Part shown: positions 1 through 6,892 of the stretch, in pieces
Position numbering within the stretch: the first letter of the stretch is position 1
Layout of the letters: each line of letters begins with the position of its first letter
Source: Eggerthellaceae bacterium
Lineage (GTDB): Bacteria; Actinomycetota; Coriobacteriia; Coriobacteriales; Eggerthellaceae
Assembly: GCA_009782605.1 (NCBI GenBank)
Contig: WRIR01000010.1
Coordinates: forward strand, 1-64,000
Length of the DNA stretch: 64,000 nt
Direction: 5' to 3'
Program-made: the position numbers and the translations under genes
The notes under the pieces: model-generated
Seen by the model: the letters and a program-made list of their open reading frames with translations, nothing else
What the model was told of the DNA's origin: nothing
Databases searched by the model: none

Positions 1-229
1 ACAAGGCTTCTTTGATGGGTTATAGTATTGCTCAGATTGTTCAAGGAAGGCCGTTGATGTCATCTTCCAGGGCGTTGCCACCCACCAAAAGGGAGGCACC
101 ACCCCCAATCACCTAACATGCAGAAAAGGGGGTGTGTTGTTGAAGTATTCCCATGGATATGGTAGTATCTAGGGGTCAGCGGTGCCCGCAGGATTGTGAG
201 TCCCGGGCGGGTGACGCGGATCATTAAAG

Positions 230-260
230 AGCGGTCAAGGCTTGCGCCTTACCGCTTTTT
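230..260 (+). terminator. Rho-independent terminator
   Basis: A stem pairs AGCGGT and AAGGC with GCCTT and ACCGCT around a TTGC loop, with one unpaired C on the left arm, and is followed by a T-run. It would end rightward transcription from a gene lying left of the window. Confidence 0.75.
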
Positions 261-638
261 GCTTCCCTGCGCCTTCCGCTTTCGTTTCAACCTTTCCCCT
301 ATGTCCAGCAAGAACGAGGCCACCGAGCAGAGCCCGGCGATGAGATTAAAAGTATCCATTGGGATCCCCTTCCATAAGAAAGCGTCACCCGCCGGTCGCG
401 GACACCACCGACCTCGCTATTCTACCATGTTGTGGGGGGTATCGAGGTGAGAGGGGGGATCCCCGTCCATGGCCGCGACTTTCGCGCCGCGCCATGGCTG
501 TAGGCGATCCCCGCCCCCCTGGGGCGCCATGCCCCTGCATTCACTCACAGAGCGAGTCCCCCCATGATAGGGGAGGCCGTGCCGCGGCGGGGCGTCATTC
601 ACAAAAGAACCGAATGCCCGGCGGTTCTAATAGCTTTT

Positions 639-696
639 ACGGTCTCATGGTGAGACCGTAACCGCCTTGCAGCCTACGGTCTCACCATGAGACCGT
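639..696. repeat. Upstream pair of 21-nt palindromes, 37-bp period
   Basis: Two palindromes, at 639-659 and 676-696, have 9-bp arms ACGGTCTCA and TGAGACCGT around a 3-nt centre. The first has centre TGG and the second CCA, so the two are inverted relative to each other. Start-to-start spacing is 37 bp, the same as in the larger array at 2032-2200. The 16-bp spacer also resembles the spacer of that array. The pair lies upstream of the ParB-like gene and is a probable binding site for it. Confidence 0.8.
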
Positions 697-729
697 AAGG
701 TTTTCCGAAAAACTCTCAGTTCCTATCAA

Positions 730-754
730 CACCTGCTGACAGGTGTGCTATAAT
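730..754 (+). promoter_or_regulatory. Promoter-like site with a palindromic operator
   Basis: The palindrome CACCTGCTGACAGGTG (730-745) has 6-bp arms and sits just upstream of a TGC-extended -10 box TATAAT (749-754). No good -35 box is visible, which fits an activator- or repressor-controlled extended -10 promoter. It points toward the ParB-like gene about 320 bp away. A second TATAAT lies nearer that gene, at about 1004-1009. Confidence 0.4.
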
Positions 755-1072
755 GGTAATATCAGAATGAATAATAATAAAGCTGCTGTTCATCCTACGA
801 TAATTTGGGAAAGAGAGGACGGGAATATGGTGAGAGCAATCGTTGGGACCAACGAGACGATGTCGAGAAGGTGAAGCTCGAAGAGATATGCTCATGGTTC
901 GAGCAGAACAAAATGAACGGCTGCTCGGTGAGGAAGGGCAACAGCTCGCTCGCCGTCCGCCGCGCAATTTACTTCCTGCATCGACACATCATCTGCGGGG
1001 AGTCTATAATACACCCCACAGACCCGCGATTCAACTAAGGGCGGACACCGCCCGGGAAAGGAGCCGATTGCC

Positions 1073-1891
1073 GTGTCCAAAAAGGACGACCGCACCTTTG
1101 GCACCTCGGGCGTGATGGACTGCACCGACCTCTCCCTCGACGAGGTCGTCTATGCAGGTGCCGAGCCGACGCCGCCTGCTGCCCTGATGGGCGACATTGC
1201 CGACAACGGCGTCAAGAAGCCCCTGTTCGCGAGGGCCGTCAACGGCGAGAACAGGGTGATAGTCGGAGCCAGGAGGCTGGCGTGTGCCAAGGGGGCAAAC
1301 CCGCCCCAAAAGGTCCCCGTCGTGGTCCTTGAGGACATCGACGACGACGAGGCCCTCCTCCTTCACACGATATCGAACATCTTCACGCGCGACCTGCCCT
1401 CAAGTGAGAAGGGGCGGCTGTTGATAGCCCTGCACCAGCCTGTCTACGACATGCACAAGCGGCACAGGGAGTGGCCGCCAGGCAACACCTTCAACAACAT
1501 GGCGCTCATCGGAACGGTATCCGGCAAGTCCCCCCACTACATCTATCAGGAGAGGTGCATAGACGGCCTCCCAGACGAGATCAAGCACTGCCTCGACAAG
1601 GGCATCCTGACCCGCAGGAAGGCCTGTGGGATAACCAAGCAGGGCGACAAGATCCCCGAGATAGCAGACGCCATCAGGCTTGCCAGGCCACAAACGGAGC
1701 AAGACGTCTCCTTGGCAATCGGGTCGGTCGAGGGAGGGCTCCAAGGAAACCAGTGCCTTGACCGGGCGGCAAGACTGCTTGAGCGGGCCGAGAGGCTCTT
1801 TTTGCGCGAGGACGCCGAGGCCCCCGACCCAGGCCTCGTCAAGAGCGCCCAAGCAAGCGTCTCGGCAATAAAGAAGGGCATCAAAAAGTGA
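1073..1891 (+). CDS. ParB-like partition/DNA-binding protein
   Basis: The product is 272 residues and starts at GTG with an AAGGAG ribosome-binding site upstream. Residues 15-110 look like a ParB/Srx fold: a positioning motif ending in VGARRLACAK (the GxRR box of ParB), then VPVVVLED and an ISNIFTRDL segment resembling the ParB IENLQREDL motif. Residues 140-190 resemble the ParB helix-turn-helix (SGKSPHYIYQERCIDGLPDE followed by a CLDKGILTRRKACGI helix). Chromosomal ParB and parS are a different lineage, and no ParA is visible in the window. Palindrome arrays lie on both sides (639-696 and 2032-2200), which suggests a plasmid-type partition or element-maintenance role. The DNA-binding role is inferred from the fold, and the binding site from proximity. 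Confidence 0.85.
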   Translation: MSKKDDRTFGTSGVMDCTDLSLDEVVYAGAEPTPPAALMGDIADNGVKKPLFARAVNGENRVIVGARRLACAKGANPPQKVPVVVLEDIDDDEALLLHTISNIFTRDLPSSEKGRLLIALHQPVYDMHKRHREWPPGNTFNNMALIGTVSGKSPHYIYQERCIDGLPDEIKHCLDKGILTRRKACGITKQGDKIPEIADAIRLARPQTEQDVSLAIGSVEGGLQGNQCLDRAARLLERAERLFLREDAEAPDPGLVKSAQASVSAIKKGIKK

Positions 1892-2031
1892 GGAAGGGCC
1901 GTTTTGGCGGCCCCTCCAGGACGGTGCAGGAGTCTCAGGTGGCTCCTACGCCGCCCATTTTCCCATCCGTGCCTCATCTGCCTGCCATTCTTCCGGCAAC
2001 AACCCGAACACGACAGCGAAACTAATAGTTC

Positions 2032-2200
2032 ACGGTCTCACCATGAGACCGTGAACGCCGTGCAACCTACGGTCTCACCATGAGACCGTGAACGCCGTGC
2101 AACCTACGGTCTCACCATGAGACCGTGAACGCCGTGCAACCTACGGTCTCACCATGAGACCGTGAACGCCGTGCAACCTACGGTCTCACCATGAGACCGT
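2032..2200. repeat. Array of five tandem 21-nt palindromes, 37-bp period
   Basis: Five identical palindromes begin at 2032, 2069, 2106, 2143 and 2180. Each has arms ACGGTCTCA and TGAGACCGT with a CCA centre. They are separated by identical 16-bp spacers (GAACGCCGTGCAACCT), so the array repeats every 37 bp. It lies directly downstream of the ParB-like gene and upstream of a bidirectional terminator. Tandem palindromic iterons next to a ParB-type gene are typical of plasmid centromeres. Binding by this ParB-like protein is an inference. The array is not a CRISPR: spacers are identical and too short. Confidence 0.9.
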
Positions 2201-2230
2201 GAACGCCGTGCAACTCCTATGCATAAAAAA

Positions 2231-2260
2231 GAAGGAGATATGGCTTGCATATCTCCTTTT
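2231..2260. terminator. Bidirectional terminator
   Basis: The 11-bp stem AAGGAGATATG / CATATCTCCTT has a T-run on the plus side and, on the minus strand, a longer T-rich tract just left of 2231. It can end both the ParB-like transcript from the left and the ssb transcript from the right. Confidence 0.8.
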
Positions 2261-2291
2261 CGTCTTTGCGCCGCTGCATTAGACCATCGGG

Positions 2292-2474
2292 CTACCAGAG
2301 TACGGGAATGCTGGAGAGGATGTCTCTAGTGAGGCCGTCTACCTCCGAGTCGAGCACCCTGTAAGCATCCTCCTTGTCCTCTTGCTGCTCCTGTCCCCAG
2401 TCGCAGCTCCCTGACACGGCCTGGCCAGACCCTTCGACAGCACAGGCAGCAGGCGGCTTGCTCGGGCAAGGCAT
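2292..2474 (-). CDS. Possible small protein translationally coupled to ssb
   Basis: This 60-residue frame starts with ATG immediately after the ssb stop codon with no gap, so it could be read by terminating ribosomes. It is followed by the bidirectional terminator at 2231-2260, so it is probably in the ssb transcript. The sequence is Cys-containing at the N-terminus and acidic in the middle. I recognise no family. It has no ribosome-binding site of its own that I can see, and it may not be a gene. Confidence 0.35.
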   Translation of the reverse strand: MPCPSKPPAACAVEGSGQAVSGSCDWGQEQQEDKEDAYRVLDSEVDGLTRDILSSIPVLW

Positions 2475-2876
2475 CTAGAACGGGATATCTTCGTCGTAGA
2501 CGCCGGCAGGCTCTGGCGCAGGCATTGCCTCGGCTTGCTTGGGGTCGGCGACCCTGGTCATCAGCTCGATCTCCTCGACGATCACTTCGATCTTCGAGCG
2601 CTTCTGCCCGTCGCGTTCCCATTGGCTCCAACGGAGCCTGCCCTCGATGGCCACCTTGCCGCCCTTGTTCAGGTATTTGGCTATCGCCTCGGCGCGTGCG
2701 CCGAACATGGTGCAGTCAACGAAGTTCGGGTGATCCTCCCACTCCCCTGTCTGCTGGTTCTTGCGGCGGTCGTTTACCGCCACGCCGAACCCCAGCACTA
2801 CATGCCCGCTCGCTGTGGAACGGAGCTCCGGATCACGGGTGAGGTTGCCGCTGATTATTACTCGATTGATGCCCAT
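2475..2876 (-). CDS. ssb: Single-stranded DNA-binding protein (element-borne)
   Basis: The product is 133 residues with an OB-fold from the start: MGINRVIISGNLTRDPELR, then a GxxV(x)FGVAVND strand and a DGQKRSKIEV strand. It ends in the acidic tip DEDIPF, which recruits partner proteins of replication and repair. I chose the ATG at 2876 because a GGAAAGGAAG ribosome-binding site precedes it and because the SSB family normally begins here; an upstream in-frame start at 2993 adds an unrelated segment. The linker between OB-fold and tip is short, as in many plasmid and phage SSBs. The gene is monocistronic or coupled to a tiny downstream frame. Confidence 0.95.
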   Translation of the reverse strand: MGINRVIISGNLTRDPELRSTASGHVVLGFGVAVNDRRKNQQTGEWEDHPNFVDCTMFGARAEAIAKYLNKGGKVAIEGRLRWSQWERDGQKRSKIEVIVEEIELMTRVADPKQAEAMPAPEPAGVYDEDIPF

Positions 2877-2940
2877 TGTTCTTCCTTTCCTACGCACGTG
2901 TCTGCCCGGCCCTGTTCGGGCCACATTCGATGGTCTTGTT

Positions 2941-3003
2941 GTCAAGGTGCGCAAAAACTTCCCGGTCTGATTATCGAGTGAATGCACGGACATGGTACCG
3001 CCT
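2941..3003 (-). promoter_or_regulatory. Upstream element shared with the kinase gene (copy A)
   Basis: This stretch upstream of ssb aligns over about 60 bp with 4954-5017 upstream of the P-loop kinase gene. Shared blocks on the plus strand include TCAAGGTGCG, AAACTTC and CGAGTGAATGC. Both copies sit just ahead of minus-strand genes. A common promoter or operator that co-regulates the two genes is the simplest explanation. On the minus strand the end of the block reads CACCTTGACAAC, which contains a good -35-like TTGACA. Confidence 0.5.
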
Positions 3004-3106
3004 GTAAGGCCTTCGGCGGGCGCCTCCCGTCATTTTGCGGCGATCAGCCAAAAACTAATAGTTCGGTCGGTCGGCCCATCGCGGGGCAGTAACCGCCTTG
3101 CAGACT

Positions 3107-3127
3107 ACGGTCTCACCATGAGACCGT
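3107..3127. repeat. Solitary 21-nt palindrome unit
   Basis: This is one more copy of the ACGGTCTCA-CCA-TGAGACCGT palindrome. It is preceded by a spacer (GTAACCGCCTTGCAGAC) nearly identical to that in the 639-696 pair. A degenerate repeat (GGTCGGTCGG...) lies where the next unit would be expected. It looks like the remnant of a third array between ssb and the HEPN/nucleotidyltransferase genes. Confidence 0.8.
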
Positions 3128-3142
3128 AGGGTTGTCCCGCGC

Positions 3143-3180
3143 CAAAAGAAAAAGGGATATGAAATGAATCATATCCCTTG
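3143..3180 (-). terminator. Terminator of the HEPN/nucleotidyltransferase unit
   Basis: The 11-bp stem AAGGGATATGA / TCATATCCCTT is followed on the minus strand by a T-rich run (CCCTTTTTCTTTT). It lies downstream of the nucleotidyltransferase gene. Confidence 0.75.
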
Positions 3181-3235
3181 GCGCTCCACCTGCTCGAAAA
3201 CCTTAGACTGGACACAAGGGCGACTGATGCAACTC

Positions 3236-3676
3236 CTATGCGGGCTGCATCAGTCGGCAGACAGGCTCGTCTCCGGGCAGCCCGTATGTGACGAACTGGT
3301 TTTCGAGCGAGCCGTAGGGGCCGAGTAGCTGGATGCCGGTCTCGAGGATGTTGTTGATAATCCCACTTTGGCTGTGGTCTGCTTGGAAGAGGTGTCCTTC
3401 TACGGGGTAGAAGGACTCTTCGCTGATTCCGTGTAGCAGCCTTTTGGCCATGATGCCCAGCCATGGATCTTCTTCGTAGCCCTCGATGCCGTCAACGATG
3501 ACGGCAACGTCGATGTCTGAGCTTGGGCGGGCGGTGCCTTTGGCATGGGAGCCGAACAAGAACACGTAGGAGTCCGGGAAGTGCCTTTGCGCTTCTTCGG
3601 CAAAGGCAAGCGCCAGATCGAGCGCCGCGCTATCCACTGTTCTCTCCGTTGCCCGGCTGCATGCTACCTGTCTCAT
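3236..3676 (-). CDS. MNT-type nucleotidyltransferase (probable antitoxin)
   Basis: The product is 146 residues with the minimal nucleotidyltransferase signature: FLFGSHAKGTARPSSDIDVA at about residues 38-57, the GSx(9-11)DxD catalytic motif. Its start overlaps the end of the HEPN gene by 47 nt, so the two are co-translated. In known MNT/HEPN toxin-antitoxin pairs the nucleotidyltransferase adenylylates or otherwise inactivates the HEPN partner. Here the ATG at 3676 gives about 20 residues before the domain, so a later start is possible. An element-stabilising or anti-phage role is inferred from context. Confidence 0.85.
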   Translation of the reverse strand: MRQVACSRATERTVDSAALDLALAFAEEAQRHFPDSYVFLFGSHAKGTARPSSDIDVAVIVDGIEGYEEDPWLGIMAKRLLHGISEESFYPVEGHLFQADHSQSGIINNILETGIQLLGPYGSLENQFVTYGLPGDEPVCRLMQPA

Positions 3677-4091
3677 AGATCCCTTTCAGCTTTGAGAAAA
3701 GCGTGACGGTTTCCCTAAAGACCATGGTAACATACGCGGGGTCAGACAATCGTCGGAACATAGCTTCGTCCTCTGGATATGAGGCATCGGTATGAAGGCC
3801 CGAGGCATCCTTTAGAAACCATCTGGTTTCCTGGTCGAGGATGTCGAAGACTCCGCATTTTTTCGCAAGGTGCACGAGCTTGTGGGTGTCGTCCTTGTCG
3901 GTCAGCACTCCTTGCTGTGCACAGATTGCCTTGAGGATCTTTTCAAGCGCGTCATGGCACTCCCGCAAGGCTCCAAGCTCAAGACCGGCACCCAGGAGCA
4001 CCCCAACCTCTGCCAATGCCAGACGGGACAGCTTGTACCACAGGCTCGGGTCTTGGCTGACCCTGAACTCGTTAGGACTGAAAGCAGCCAT
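3630..4091 (-). CDS. HEPN-domain protein (probable toxin of an MNT/HEPN pair)
   Basis: The product is 153 residues, all-helical in character, with HEPN features: a central ALEKILKAICAQ helix following an early LSRLALAEVGVLL helix, and a LHTDASYP segment of the type found near the HEPN active centre. The classical Rx4-6H RNase motif is not obvious, so it may belong to a HEPN subgroup that is not a canonical RNase. It precedes and overlaps the nucleotidyltransferase gene by 47 nt, the usual order in such pairs. The ATG at 4091 has a GGAAAGGAGAAGG ribosome-binding region upstream. Confidence 0.82.
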   Translation of the reverse strand: MAAFSPNEFRVSQDPSLWYKLSRLALAEVGVLLGAGLELGALRECHDALEKILKAICAQQGVLTDKDDTHKLVHLAKKCGVFDILDQETRWFLKDASGLHTDASYPEDEAMFRRLSDPAYVTMVFRETVTLFSKLKGIYETGSMQPGNGENSG

Positions 4092-4127
4092 TGCCTTCTC
4101 CTTTCCTTGTTTTTACGATTCCTTATG

Positions 4128-4159
4128 AAAAAACAAGGGCCGCCAGGCAGGCGGCCCTT
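4128..4159 (-). terminator. Terminator downstream of the P-loop kinase gene
   Basis: The perfect 10-bp stem AAGGGCCGCC / GGCGGCCCTT has a 5-nt loop. On the minus strand it is followed by GTTTTTT. It separates the kinase gene from the HEPN gene, so the two are separate transcription units. Confidence 0.85.
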
Positions 4160-4218
4160 GGTAGGGCCGCCTTTTTACTCCCGGCGGGGGAGATGGCCCG
4201 ATAAAGGCTTTTAATGCT

Positions 4219-4809
4219 TTAGGGCTGAATGAGCTCGCAGTCGGACAAAGCCCAGGTTCGCACAAATATCGTCTGGAGCAAATCGTAAAAGTTGCCCTCG
4301 ATATCGGCGTCTGTGCGGGAATACTCAAAAACATCCACAGAGCTCATAGAACCTAAAAGCTGGCGAATCTTGCGATCGAGATCGAGAGACTCTTCAGCGC
4401 TGTGCTTGCGTCCGCGCTCGTCATAACACGACGAGCGATTAACAAACACGTCGAAGCAGTCTTGCCGCCCGCGCTGAGAAAAAACTAAGTGCTTGAGGTC
4501 GTCATAGCCATAAATGTCCGTCTTGTCGGCATAAACCAAGCCAAGCGCTGGTGGTGAGTCTGTCACCACGACCTCAACTTGTCCGACCAGGTTGTCGATA
4601 AGGCCTATCTGGGCCTCGGTCACAAAACGCTGGTTTTCTCGAGAACCATCCAAAAGACATCTACCGCCTTGCCAGACAAGGGCTTTGGCCACCTCGGGCA
4701 CGTACTCGGTCAAAACTCCCATCTTGCTGAGCTCGGCTACGAGCCAGTGTGCCAGGGTGGTCTTGCCCGCGCCCGGGCCTCCGTACAGGTTTACCACTAA
4801 CGTCCTCAT
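4219..4809 (-). CDS. P-loop AAA/nucleoside-kinase-like protein
   Basis: The product is 196 residues. A Walker A motif, GGPGAGKTT, lies at residues 10-18, and a Walker B-like VVVTDSPPAL lies near residue 85. The remainder resembles the AAA_28/NadR-type P-loop kinases often carried on plasmids and phages. Substrate is not predictable from the sequence; a nucleotide or NAD-related kinase or a simple ATPase are options. The gene stands alone with its own terminator and an upstream element shared with ssb, suggesting regulation with the element's DNA-maintenance genes. Confidence 0.75.
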   Translation of the reverse strand: MRTLVVNLYGGPGAGKTTLAHWLVAELSKMGVLTEYVPEVAKALVWQGGRCLLDGSRENQRFVTEAQIGLIDNLVGQVEVVVTDSPPALGLVYADKTDIYGYDDLKHLVFSQRGRQDCFDVFVNRSSCYDERGRKHSAEESLDLDRKIRQLLGSMSSVDVFEYSRTDADIEGNFYDLLQTIFVRTWALSDCELIQP

Positions 4810-4904
4810 AACTTTCTCCTCTCAAATGCTTGAGTCGCCGGAATAGGCGACCCTGTTGTCAGCGTCACCAAGCTTTTACTAGTCTCCCGGCGTAGGAGAT
4901 AGTC

Positions 4905-4925
4905 ACTGTCCCATAGTGGGACAGT
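4905..4925. repeat. 21-nt palindrome with a different sequence
   Basis: Arms ACTGTCCCA and TGGGACAGT flank a TAG centre, giving the same 9-3-9 geometry as the ACGGTCTCA palindromes but a different sequence. It sits upstream of the kinase gene. No T-run follows, so it is more likely an operator than a terminator. Confidence 0.55.
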
Positions 4926-4953
4926 AGCATCCTTTCTATCCAATCTTCCGTTT

Positions 4954-5017
4954 TCAAGGTGCGGCGAAACTTCTCGGCCCTGTACCGAGTGAATGCGCGA
5001 ACAGGGTAGCACGCCGG
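4954..5017 (-). promoter_or_regulatory. Upstream element shared with ssb (copy B)
   Basis: This is the second copy of the block at 2941-3003, here about 145 bp upstream of the kinase start. It shares TCAAGGTGCG, AAACTTC and CGAGTGAATGC in the same order and spacing, with one base missing in the middle. Confidence 0.5.
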
Positions 5018-5088
5018 AGGTGCCCTGGGTGCCTATGGGCGGCAAAAGCCTCCCATAGGCCTGGTTTCTATTAGTTTTTCTGCCGTGC

Positions 5089-6543
5089 TTACTGCTGGGT
5101 CGCGGTGCCCGGCAGGCCGCCCTCGGCCTCTACGAGCGAGCCGTCTGCACCGGGGATGCTGGTTGTGATGCGGAGCTTACCATCACGTGCCACCGTCACG
5201 CCCATGACCAGGTTCTCGATGACGTCCCTTACGGACAGCCTGTTGGACAGCGTGCCCATGTACTCCCGGAGGTCGTCCCTTGTGAGGGTCAGACCTGCCG
5301 CCTTGAGCCGCCCCATCTCGGATTCCAGGCCGAGCCTCTGCCCTTGCAGCTCGTCGGCCTTCTTGGCCAAGAGGTGCGGCGGGAAGCTGTCGATGGCGTC
5401 CAACAGCAGCCCCTGCCTGCGCTCGACGGCTTCAAGCTCGCGGGCGATGCCGTCTATCCTGTCTTTGGAGGGGCCCGTTTCCTGCATCTCCATTATCCTG
5501 CCAATCAGGTGCTCGGCGGTTCTGTGGTCGCCGAGCGTCTTGAGGACGGCGTCGGCCACGGCTTGCTCCAGGACGTCCTTGTGCAGCCCGCTGTCGGTGA
5601 TGCAGCTGGTGTGCCTGCCGCTGCACACGTAGTAGTAATAGGCCTTGCCAGCCCTCCCGTACCCGGACTTGCCGACCATCCTCTTCTTGCAGCTTGAGCA
5701 GAACAGCTTCGATAGCAGCAGGTACTCGCCCTTCTCGGCCTTGCGCCTCTTCCTTCCCAGGTGCTCCTGCACGGCGGCGAAGAGGTCGCTGCCGACTATC
5801 CGCGGATAACCGTCCTCGCTGACCAGCCTCCCCTTGTACCAGTAGCGCCCGATGTAGGCCTCGCGGCGCAGCATGGCCTCTACGAAGTTGTAGCCGAGCG
5901 GGTTGCCCCTGGCAGAGCGGTGCCCGCGCCTGTTGAGGTCGTCGGCCATCTCCCTCAGCGTCATCCGGCCTGCGGCGTACACGCCGAAGCACCATGCCAC
6001 TACGGCGGCCTCGTCCTCGTTGACGACGAAGCGCCTGTCCTTGTCGTGGTCGTAGCCGAAGACCTTGTGGCCCAGGTACAGGCACTTGTCGGCCCTGGAC
6101 TGCATCCCCCTCTTCACGTTCTTCGACAGGTCCTTGGAGTAGCGCATGTCCTTCCATGCATAAACGCTCCACAAGAGCAGGTTCTTGTCCTCGTCCTCGT
6201 CGGCCCCGGTGTTCAGCTCGGGCTGTGTGACGGACAGGACCTGCACGTCGTTCTTGAACAGGACGGCAAGCGAGCTGAAGGCGTTGAGCATGTTGCGGTG
6301 TATCCGGTCGGTGTGCCAGATGACCACGTAGTCGAAGGCGTGCCTGCACGAGTCGCGCATCATCCGCTGAAGGCCTGGGCGGGCGTCGCTCGTGCCGCTC
6401 ATAGCCCTGTCGCTGTACACCCCGACGACATCAAGGCCGTTCGCCTCTGCGAAGCCCCTGCCAGCCAGCACCTGGTCCTCGATCGAGACCTCGTTCTGGC
6501 GGCTGCACGAGAACCGTGCGTATATTGCGGCGTTCCTGCTCAT
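5089..6543 (-). CDS. Large serine recombinase (integrase of the element)
   Basis: The product is 484 residues. The N-terminal catalytic domain begins AAIYARFSCSRQ with the nucleophile Ser12, followed by SIEDQ and the SDRAMSGTSDARPGLQ and VIWHTDRIHRN segments of the resolvase fold. Around residues 230-310 lies the recombinase domain with a zinc ribbon, FCSSCKKRM with a later Cys pair. A coiled-coil region rich in Leu, Glu and Arg follows (about 370-425). The length fits the large serine recombinase family of integrative elements. It faces left, with its start 113 bp from the tRNA-Gln 3' end. It should carry out site-specific integration and excision of the element; the att sites are not identified. 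Confidence 0.93.
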   Translation of the reverse strand: MSRNAAIYARFSCSRQNEVSIEDQVLAGRGFAEANGLDVVGVYSDRAMSGTSDARPGLQRMMRDSCRHAFDYVVIWHTDRIHRNMLNAFSSLAVLFKNDVQVLSVTQPELNTGADEDEDKNLLLWSVYAWKDMRYSKDLSKNVKRGMQSRADKCLYLGHKVFGYDHDKDRRFVVNEDEAAVVAWCFGVYAAGRMTLREMADDLNRRGHRSARGNPLGYNFVEAMLRREAYIGRYWYKGRLVSEDGYPRIVGSDLFAAVQEHLGRKRRKAEKGEYLLLSKLFCSSCKKRMVGKSGYGRAGKAYYYYVCSGRHTSCITDSGLHKDVLEQAVADAVLKTLGDHRTAEHLIGRIMEMQETGPSKDRIDGIARELEAVERRQGLLLDAIDSFPPHLLAKKADELQGQRLGLESEMGRLKAAGLTLTRDDLREYMGTLSNRLSVRDVIENLVMGVTVARDGKLRITTSIPGADGSLVEAEGGLPGTATQQ

Positions 6544-6656
6544 ATGGGGTATTTTATCTTATTTTGCGACGTGCCTTGATACGGCAGTGGATGAGTGCTA
6601 TATTGTGAGGACATTGTGTAACGCAACTTCCGAAGGAAATCACAAATGAAAAAAAT

Positions 6657-6730
6657 TGGCTGGCTCGCAGGGATTCGAACCCCGATAGCTGGCACCAAAA
6701 GCCAGAGTCCTGCCGTTGGACGACGAGCCA
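6657..6730 (-). tRNA. tRNA-Gln (TTG)
   Basis: The full cloverleaf is visible on the minus strand: acceptor TGGCTCG / CGAGCCA, anticodon stem CTGGC / GCCAG with loop TTTTGGT (anticodon TTG), T-loop TTCGAAT. The discriminator is G and CCA is encoded. Its 3' end faces the serine recombinase 113 bp away. Confidence 0.95.
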
Positions 6731-6753
6731 GTGTCTTCCTGCAAGCCGCAGGG

Positions 6754-6809
6754 GCGCACCGGGGGGCACGCACGGCACGAACCGGGACGCGCACCGGGGG
6801 GCACGCACG
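6754..6809. repeat. 21-bp direct repeat in the tRNA spacer
   Basis: A 21-bp G/C-rich sequence starting GCGCACCGGGGGGCACG occurs at 6754-6774 and again at 6789-6809, a 35-bp period, between the two tRNA genes. Function unknown. Confidence 0.85.
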
Positions 6810-6816
6810 AAACAAG

Positions 6817-6892
6817 TGGTGGGCCGTGAGGGAATCGAACCCGCGACCTTGGGATTAAAAGTCCCCTGCTCTACCAACTGAGCTAACGGCCC
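6817..6892 (-). tRNA. tRNA-Lys (TTT)
   Basis: The cloverleaf on the minus strand begins GGGCCGTTAGCTCAGTTGG and has anticodon loop CTTTTAA (anticodon TTT) and T-loop TTCGATT. CCA is encoded. It is upstream of tRNA-Gln in the same direction and probably in the same transcript. Confidence 0.96.

Larger units (their letters stand above)
1..1072. other. Non-coding leader region of the element
   Basis: I see no convincing gene in the first kilobase. It holds a terminator (230-260), a G/C-rich stretch with imperfect inverted repeats (about 440-600), two palindrome units (639-696) and a promoter-like site (730-754). A weak open frame with a TTG start at 805-1038 (77 residues) lies between the promoter and the ParB-like gene. 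It resembles no family I know and overlaps another open frame, so I do not call it. The G/C-rich inverted-repeat stretch could be a replication or transfer origin, but nothing in it proves that. Confidence 0.4.
1..6650. mobile_element. Right-hand part of an integrated mobile element (approximate bounds)
   Basis: Seen: a ParB-like gene, two palindrome arrays, ssb, a HEPN/nucleotidyltransferase pair, a P-loop protein and a large serine recombinase lie together left of two housekeeping tRNA genes. Several of the genes are monocistronic or paired minus-strand units with their own hairpin terminators. Known: this gene set is typical of integrative elements and plasmid-like islands. Inferred: the recombinase at the right edge marks the element's right end, probably in the AT-rich gap 6544-6656 before tRNA-Gln. 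The left end is outside the window and no attachment repeat could be matched, so the bounds are approximate. Confidence 0.7.

Noticed and set aside
805-1038. Small gene upstream of the ParB-like gene
   Set aside because: TTG start, no clear ribosome-binding site, overlaps another open frame and has no family resemblance; left uncalled.
2032-2200. CRISPR array
   Set aside because: Repeats are palindromes of 21 nt and the 16-nt spacers are identical to each other; no cas gene is present.
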